Below are positions 7,144 through 11,052 of a stretch of 11,052 bases of DNA, in pieces. This stretch comes from Nitrospirota bacterium (GTDB taxonomy: Bacteria > Nitrospirota_A > Leptospirillia > Leptospirillales > Leptospirillaceae). Below the pieces are notes generated by a model. That model did not search any database, was not told the origin of the DNA, and saw only the letters and a program-made list of their open reading frames with translations. The DNA is taken from positions 1 to 11,052 of the forward strand of contig DAIBSV010000065.1 of NCBI GenBank assembly GCA_027415455.1. The letters run 5' to 3'. The position numbers and the translations under genes were made by a program. Numbering within the stretch: position 1 is the stretch's first letter; every line of letters begins with the position of its first letter.

Positions 7144-8108
7144 AGCGCATGCCTCTCCCCATTCTGGTTTTTCTTCTCTTTCTTGCGGGAAATCTGACCG
7201 GATGCGCCAGGCCTGAAATCGTGATGGAGGACCGGATTGAACCCCCCATCAAGCTTGGGCCGATCCACAGAATCGGGGTCCTCGTCTGGCCGGTCGGAAC
7301 AGAGGAGCAAAGACTTCTGGCAGGGACCATTACCAGGAATCTCGCACAGGTCCCGGGACTCCATCCGGTCAGGATCTCCACCGGAGAACGATCGGGACAA
7401 ACGCCTCTTTCGATCCCCGAATTGGCCCATCTGTCGAAATCAAACGACATTCTCATGGTTCATCTTCTCTCCCATACGGTATCCGACCGGAGGGTCATCG
7501 CAGGTAACTGTGCCGCACCTCCCTGCCAGACCATCACCGTCCCGATGACCGTCCGGACAAACACGATGCGGCTCCATATCCTCTTCCTCAGGGCCTTTCC
7601 TTTTCATGTGGAACTCGATCGTACGGTGACGGTCAGAAACACCTCAAAAAAAATTCCATTTTCTCTGTTCCAGAGGTCCTTCACTCCCCAGACGACTCTC
7701 AATCTTCATCTGTATGCAAAGATTGCCCAACACGTCCGTTATCTATTCAGCACACTCAGACTGACGGTCAAGAGGCCTTTCTATCCCTATGATCCCCCAT
7801 CAGAAAAGGCCTACCGAAGTCTTTTGGCCAAAAAACCCGTTCTGGCCCTTTTTTTTCTGAATTCGGAATACGGACGCCTGAAGCAAAAGAGCCGTCCCAT
7901 TCCGCCAAAGCTTTATGCCGATCTGGGAGTGACCTACGAAGCCCTGGGGGTTTATTCGCTGGCCGATTATTACTACCGAAAAGCTGAAAAGCACATGAAA
8001 TCCCAAACTCTCAAAAAATTCGAGCTCCAGATGAAATCCATGATGGTCTACTTTATCGGCATCAACTTTTTCGAGAAAGGAGAAGCGAATGCTCAACCTG
8101 CTCCTTGA
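7140..8108 (+). CDS. uncharacterised lipoprotein with a C-terminal TPR-like repeat
   Basis: This 322-aa protein begins at GTG 7140, overlapping the previous stop, with GGGAGAGGG just upstream. ATG 7149 is an alternative start. The N-terminus is a lipoprotein signal: KR, a hydrophobic core, and lipobox LTGC with the lipidated Cys at 22. The residue after Cys is Ala, which in Gram-negative bacteria favours outer-membrane sorting. After the signal, RIGVLVWPVGTEEQRLLAG resembles the first strand and helix of CsgG/LpoB-like or TPR-lipoprotein N-terminal domains, but the match is weak. YADLGVTYEALGVYSLADYY at about 262-281 fits a tetratricopeptide helix pair and suggests protein binding. The reading frame runs 20 nt into the next gene. 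The role is unknown; an envelope complex with the preceding secreted protein is inferred from coupling. Confidence 0.75.
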   Translation: MKRMPLPILVFLLFLAGNLTGCARPEIVMEDRIEPPIKLGPIHRIGVLVWPVGTEEQRLLAGTITRNLAQVPGLHPVRISTGERSGQTPLSIPELAHLSKSNDILMVHLLSHTVSDRRVIAGNCAAPPCQTITVPMTVRTNTMRLHILFLRAFPFHVELDRTVTVRNTSKKIPFSLFQRSFTPQTTLNLHLYAKIAQHVRYLFSTLRLTVKRPFYPYDPPSEKAYRSLLAKKPVLALFFLNSEYGRLKQKSRPIPPKLYADLGVTYEALGVYSLADYYYRKAEKHMKSQTLKKFELQMKSMMVYFIGINFFEKGEANAQPAP

Positions 8109-8961
8109 AGACCAGGCGGGCGACGTCCTCAAGAAATTCCGTTATGGAAGAAAAAAGTCCCTGAAGGACGTGTCAGGGGCAAGCGGAATCGCGATGGACC
8201 TTCTCAGGGATCTGGAATCGGGGAATGCGACGCCGGACAAGTCACAGCTTTTGAGTTTGGGAGCGGTCCTGGGATTTGACGGCGAAGCGATGGAGAGATT
8301 GCATCTCCATCCCGAGACGACTCCGGAGGTGGCCCCGCCTCCACACCTGGTGCCTGTTCGGGAAAACTATGCCGGCTATGCCGTCTGGTGCACACTTGTT
8401 CGACATCCGGAGAATCCCAGGAGAGCCCTTCTCGTGGATACGGGGGGTGGGGGCCCCATTCTCCTTGAGACGATCTCAAGGCTTGATCTTGAAATCGAGG
8501 CCGTCCTTTTGACCCACGGACATGGGGATCATGGGGGTGGCTTTGAAGGGGCGATCTCGAAGGAGGGCGTCCCTGTCCTGATATCTCAGAGAGACCGGTA
8601 TCTCCTTCCGGAGGCAAACCAGTATGCGGGCCCACTTCTGACCCCCGATGAGGGATGTGAACGGCTGGCGCAAACGGGGTGGAAGGTCTCGGTGACGGAA
8701 GCCCCCGGACATACACCCGGGTCGGTCGCCTACCATATCGGCGGGGCCCTGCTCGTGGGGGATACCCTGTTTTGCGGATCGGCCGGCCGAAGCGACACAC
8801 CCGATTCCTTTTCCGTCCAGCTCGATTCCATTCATCGCCTGATTTCCGGATTTCCGCCGGAAACCATCCTCATTATGGGACATGGACCCTTTACCACGAT
8901 TGCACGGGAGAAGGCCCACAACCCCTTCATCCGGGTCAGGGAACAGGGATTTGCTCCGTAA
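8089..8961 (+). CDS. XRE-type HTH fused to a metallo-beta-lactamase-fold hydrolase
   Basis: This 290-aa protein has two parts. Residues about 10-65 look like an XRE/Cro helix-turn-helix (SLKDVSGASGIAMDLLRDLE, then a second helical pair). From about 85 to the end runs a complete glyoxalase-II-like metallo-beta-lactamase domain. It has THGHGDH with His 143, His 145, Asp 147 and His 148, PGHTPGS with His 208, VGDTLF with Asp 225, and GHGP with His 265. All seven metal ligands are intact, so hydrolase activity is plausible, with a thioester or phosphoester substrate unknown. GGAG 7-8 nt before ATG 8089 supports a start inside the previous gene, so the HTH is part of the translated protein. It is last in the operon. 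DNA binding or regulation by a metabolite is inferred. The catalytic fold is secure, the HTH less so. Confidence 0.88.
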   Translation: MLNLLLEDQAGDVLKKFRYGRKKSLKDVSGASGIAMDLLRDLESGNATPDKSQLLSLGAVLGFDGEAMERLHLHPETTPEVAPPPHLVPVRENYAGYAVWCTLVRHPENPRRALLVDTGGGGPILLETISRLDLEIEAVLLTHGHGDHGGGFEGAISKEGVPVLISQRDRYLLPEANQYAGPLLTPDEGCERLAQTGWKVSVTEAPGHTPGSVAYHIGGALLVGDTLFCGSAGRSDTPDSFSVQLDSIHRLISGFPPETILIMGHGPFTTIAREKAHNPFIRVREQGFAP

Positions 8962-8982
8962 CCACAGGACCTGAAAAGGCAT

Positions 8983-9018
8983 AAAAAAGCCGGAGCGGTT
9001 CGGACCGGCTCCGGCTTT
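8983..9018. terminator. bidirectional intrinsic terminator
   Basis: GCCGGAGC (8989-8996) pairs perfectly with GCTCCGGC (9008-9015), with an inner GGT/ACC and a TCGG loop. Six As flank the left side, which read as a T-run for the minus-strand Rieske gene; three Ts flank the right side for the plus-strand operon. It sits between two convergent genes and can serve both. Confidence 0.88.
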
Positions 9019-9042
9019 CACTTCCCTAAACCGAAGAGGGGG

Positions 9043-9342
9043 TCAGGAGTAAAGGATGGTCACCTCTTCTCCCACATTCCGGACCTCGAAACAGCCGACT
9101 TTTTCTCCGGGACGCTGAATACACTCCCCCGTCCGAATATCGAAGGTCCATCCATGCAACGGGCAGGAAACCTGGGATCCCCGAATAGCCCCGTCGGAAA
9201 GATATCCCCCCCGGTGGGGACAACGGTTTTCGATGGCATGATATGTCCCATCAATCCTGAACAGGGCGATTTCCTGGCTGTCGGCCATCACGAGCTGTCC
9301 TTCATTATCCTTGGCGGAATAGGTTACGGTCACACTTTTCAT
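9043..9342 (-). CDS. Rieske [2Fe-2S] ferredoxin (NirD-like)
   Basis: This 99-aa single-domain Rieske protein has the two cluster-binding motifs CPHRGG (Cys 41, His 43) and CPLHGW (Cys 60, His 63) spaced by 16 residues. Family motifs DGAIRG and FDIRTGEC surround them. There is no signal peptide or membrane segment, so it is a soluble cytosolic electron carrier like the ferredoxins of Rieske oxygenases or NirD, not a bc1-type Rieske protein. GGAGG 4 nt before ATG 9342 supports the start. No oxygenase or reductase partner gene is adjacent. It is monocistronic here, with its own promoter candidate and the shared terminator at 8983-9018. Partner and pathway cannot be stated from the window. Confidence 0.92.
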   Translation of the reverse strand: MKSVTVTYSAKDNEGQLVMADSQEIALFRIDGTYHAIENRCPHRGGYLSDGAIRGSQVSCPLHGWTFDIRTGECIQRPGEKVGCFEVRNVGEEVTILYS

Positions 9343-9419
9343 CCATCCTCCATATCGTCACGAGATAAACCATTAATGCATCGGGGTTGCACCGGAATCC
9401 GCACCGGCAATCCTTTTCG

Positions 9420-9449
9420 ATCATACCCCCCCTTCAGAGTCCCATGCAA
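9420..9449 (-). promoter_or_regulatory. candidate promoter of the Rieske ferredoxin gene
   Basis: On the minus strand TTGCAT (9449-9444) and TATGAT (9425-9420, 5 of 6 to consensus) are separated by 18 nt. The implied leader of about 70 nt contains two direct copies of CCGGTGC (9407-9401 and 9395-9389) at a 12-nt period. Confidence 0.4.
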
Positions 9450-9468
9450 ACACTGGCTTGCCGATCCT

Positions 9469-9498
9469 TTGTTTTTTACTGCAGGGCGGTGGTATGAT
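9469..9498 (+). promoter_or_regulatory. candidate promoter of the methyltransferase-peptidase operon
   Basis: TTGTTT (9469-9474) and TATGAT (9493-9498) are spaced 18 nt, and a TGn extension immediately precedes the -10. It diverges from the Rieske promoter about 45 bp away. The predicted start near 9505 leaves a leader of about 138 nt. Confidence 0.45.
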
Positions 9499-9504
9499 CA
9501 TGGA

Positions 9505-9642
9505 AACGACGAACACGAACGCCATCCCCGATGCTGAGACCTGAAACCGGGGCCGGCCGTTTCCCTTGGTTTTTTGCCCAGGGGGCCGCCCTGATGGACT
9601 GAACCCTGCCAACAAAAAAGAAAGGGAGTGGTAAGACCTCCG
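9505..9642 (+). other. structured 5' leader of the methyltransferase gene
   Basis: CCCCG (9526-9530) can pair with CGGGG (9548-9552). A compound stem combines CGGCC (9554-9558) with GGCCG (9584-9588) and CCCTTGG (9563-9569) with CCCAGGG (9577-9583, one mismatch) around a TTTTTTG loop. GGCCGGCC at 9551-9558 is a perfect palindrome, so alternative pairings exist. I recognise no known riboswitch class. Confidence 0.3.
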
Positions 9643-10272
9643 ATGGACAAAGAAGAACAGCTCAACAAATATCTTGAAGAACTGACCTTTGACAAGGACC
9701 CCATCGTGGGGGAGATCGCCCTTTTGACGAAGCAGCATGGCCGGTTTCATCCGGGACGGGCGGGAGGGCTTCTAATGGCCATTCTGGCCACGACGGCCAA
9801 GATGGACCACGTCTTCGAGTGGACGGCCGGGTATGGATCAACCACCATCTGGCTGGCCAAGTCGCTTCCCGAAACGACCTCCCATTCCATCGGAACTGTC
9901 AGCGACGAGAATCTCCGGCTGATCTCGAACTATCTAAAACGGGCCGGTCTTTCCGGACGGATCAAGGTTTCCAGGACCGCCGGCCCCGATCATCTGATGG
10001 CCCAGGAGACTCTCCAGAACCTCATCGTTCTCGATCTCCAGCAGGAACGCACGAAACTGGCCGACTGGTGGATGGCGGTCGACAAAAAACTGGCCCCGGG
10101 AGGAATGCTCATCTCCCTCGGAATGATGCCTCCAGAGAAAGTCGGATCCTCGCACTCACTGCTCGCCTCTTCCATCGAGGCCTTCAACCACAAGATCCTT
10201 GGCAATCCGAACTTCCTCTCGACCATCCTCCCCGTGTCCGAGGGAATGCTGGTTGCGAGCCGGCTGGCGTGA
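9643..10272 (+). CDS. class I SAM-dependent methyltransferase, O-methyltransferase-like
   Basis: This 209-aa protein has the layout of family-3 O-methyltransferases (caffeoyl-CoA/catechol type). A short helical N-terminus is followed by motif I at the Rossmann fold, a helix (STTIWLAKSLPE), the string GLSGRIKV, then LIVLDLQQERTKLADWW and LAPGGMLISL near the usual motif positions. Motif I reads EWTAGYGSTTIWLA where E-I-G-T-G-x-G-Y-S-T is usual. The acidic residue after strand 2, which binds the SAM ribose in the family, is not evident (TVSDEN). Activity may therefore be altered. I start at ATG 9643. GTG 9628 adds five residues but sits inside the AGGGAG ribosome site. That AAGGGAG is 14 nt before ATG 9643, a rather long spacing. 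A peptidase gene begins 10 nt downstream, so they are probably co-transcribed. Confidence 0.75.
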   Translation: MDKEEQLNKYLEELTFDKDPIVGEIALLTKQHGRFHPGRAGGLLMAILATTAKMDHVFEWTAGYGSTTIWLAKSLPETTSHSIGTVSDENLRLISNYLKRAGLSGRIKVSRTAGPDHLMAQETLQNLIVLDLQQERTKLADWWMAVDKKLAPGGMLISLGMMPPEKVGSSHSLLASSIEAFNHKILGNPNFLSTILPVSEGMLVASRLA

Positions 10273-10282
10273 CGGAATTTTT

Positions 10283-11052
10283 ATGGAATCCTCGGCCAGA
10301 CTGATCATTGCCGCGGGCGAGCAAAGTCCTGACCTTTACTACCGGACAGGATTCCTGACCCCCGATCCGTACATTTACGCCGAGATCGGAGACGAAAGTT
10401 TTATGCTCCTCTCCGATCTCGAGCGTGACCGGGCACGCAAGGAAGGACGGGCCACACATATCCTGTCCACATCGGAGTGGGAAGACCAGGCCAAAAAGGA
10501 GGGCAAGCGAGGACTCGCAGGGATTGCCACCTTGTTTCTCAAAAGTCGCGGAGTCTCCTCTCTCACCGTTCCCTATGATTTTCCCTTCGGTCTGGCAAAA
10601 ACCCTTGCATCAGAAGGTTTTTCTGTCTCTCCCGCCGAGGGGGCCTTCACCCCTTCCCGAGCTCTGAAAACCCGGAGTGAAGCGGATCAGATACGGAAGG
10701 TTCAGGAGGGCGTCGAAAAGGCCCTCTGGACGGTTGTCGAGATTTTGAAAAAAGCGACGACCCGGGACGGCTGGATCTTTTTCGAAGGAATCCGACTCAC
10801 CTCCGAAAAGGTCAAGTTTCTCCTGAAACAGGAACTTCTGGCTCACAATCTCGTCGGTCAACACACGATCGTGGCCGGCGGCGAGCAGGCCTGCGATCCC
10901 CACAACGAGGGGTCCGGCCCCCTCCCGGCGCACCTTCCCATCGTTTTCGACATCTTTCCATTTTCCGAGGAGACCCGCTATTTTGCGGATATGACCCGAA
11001 CCCTCTTCAAGGGCGAGGTGGCCCCCCAGCATCGGGCTCTCTACGAGGCCGT
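10283..11052 (+). CDS. M24 family metallopeptidase (Xaa-Pro aminopeptidase-like), truncated by the window edge
   Basis: The gene starts at ATG 10283, 10 nt after the methyltransferase stop, with a weak CGGA ribosome site. It stays open for 256 codons to the window end. Residues about 1-130 form a creatinase/prolidase-type N-terminal domain (LYYRTGFLTPDPYIY). A helical linker, SEADQIRKVQEGVEKALWT, is typical of the entry to the pita-bread catalytic domain. GEQACDPHNEGSGPL follows. IVFDIFP and ADMTRTLFKG supply the two expected metal-binding aspartates. The remaining His and two Glu ligands would lie beyond the edge. The family removes N-terminal residues preceding proline in the cytosol. A non-peptidase M24 member cannot be excluded until the missing ligands are seen. 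Confidence 0.88.
   Translation, partial: MESSARLIIAAGEQSPDLYYRTGFLTPDPYIYAEIGDESFMLLSDLERDRARKEGRATHILSTSEWEDQAKKEGKRGLAGIATLFLKSRGVSSLTVPYDFPFGLAKTLASEGFSVSPAEGAFTPSRALKTRSEADQIRKVQEGVEKALWTVVEILKKATTRDGWIFFEGIRLTSEKVKFLLKQELLAHNLVGQHTIVAGGEQACDPHNEGSGPLPAHLPIVFDIFPFSEETRYFADMTRTLFKGEVAPQHRALYEA

Noticed and set aside
9500..9544. 14-residue ORF (METTNTNAIPDAET) as a leader peptide
   Set aside because: Its ATG would lie upstream of or at the predicted transcription start, and no ribosome-binding site precedes it. There is no run of a regulatory amino acid.
9526..9552. TPP-riboswitch-like CTGAGA followed by CCTGAA
   Set aside because: The flanking conserved elements of the TPP aptamer (GGGGTGC before, and the second-arm sequences after) are absent or in the wrong order.
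1..11052. CRISPR arrays, insertion sequences or toxin-antitoxin pairs
   Set aside because: I read both strands for regular repeats with spacers, transposase motifs and small paired genes, and saw none.

Overview
The window is GC-rich, densely packed bacterial chromosome with short or overlapping gene junctions. It carries a 2-oxoacid:ferredoxin oxidoreductase next to a bacterial group 3b [NiFe]-hydrogenase. That combination would suit an anaerobic or microaerobic autotroph using the reductive TCA cycle. The overall gene style reminds me of Nitrospirota such as Leptospirillum. This is an inference from content and style only, and no marker gene in the window settles it.

Region 1 (1-850): the start of a 2-oxoacid:acceptor oxidoreductase operon runs leftward, with the gamma subunit followed by an overlapping alpha subunit cut by the window edge. 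Its candidate promoter overlaps a candidate promoter for the rightward hydrogenase operon, so the two systems share a roughly 165-bp divergent control region.

Region 2 (851-5442): a tightly coupled operon encodes a cytosolic NAD(P)-linked heterotetrameric hydrogenase in the order beta (Fe-S), gamma (FAD/NAD(P)/2Fe-2S), delta (hydrogenase small subunit) and alpha (NiFe catalytic subunit). This is the order of the archaeal sulfhydrogenase operon. Electrons would pass from the NiFe site through the delta and beta Fe-S clusters to the gamma flavin and NAD(P). The operon ends with the C-terminal maturation protease. As sequenced, that gene is split by a -1 frameshift, although all its metal ligands are present across the two frames. 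The large subunit still carries the C-terminal tail the protease should remove.

Region 3 (5443-5979): mostly non-coding. It holds a tRNA-Pro(UGG) on the minus strand with encoded CCA and an intrinsic terminator, plus an unexplained extended -10 promoter on the plus strand that may drive a short RNA.

Region 4 (5980-9018): a three-gene operon of overlapping genes encodes a secreted protein, a TPR-containing lipoprotein, and an unusual fusion of an XRE-type helix-turn-helix to a glyoxalase-II-like metallo-beta-lactamase domain. It ends in a strong bidirectional terminator shared with the convergent gene.

Region 5 (9043-11052): a small Rieske ferredoxin lies on the minus strand. After a divergent promoter region with a structured leader come an O-methyltransferase-like protein and a truncated M24 (Xaa-Pro aminopeptidase-like) peptidase on the plus strand.
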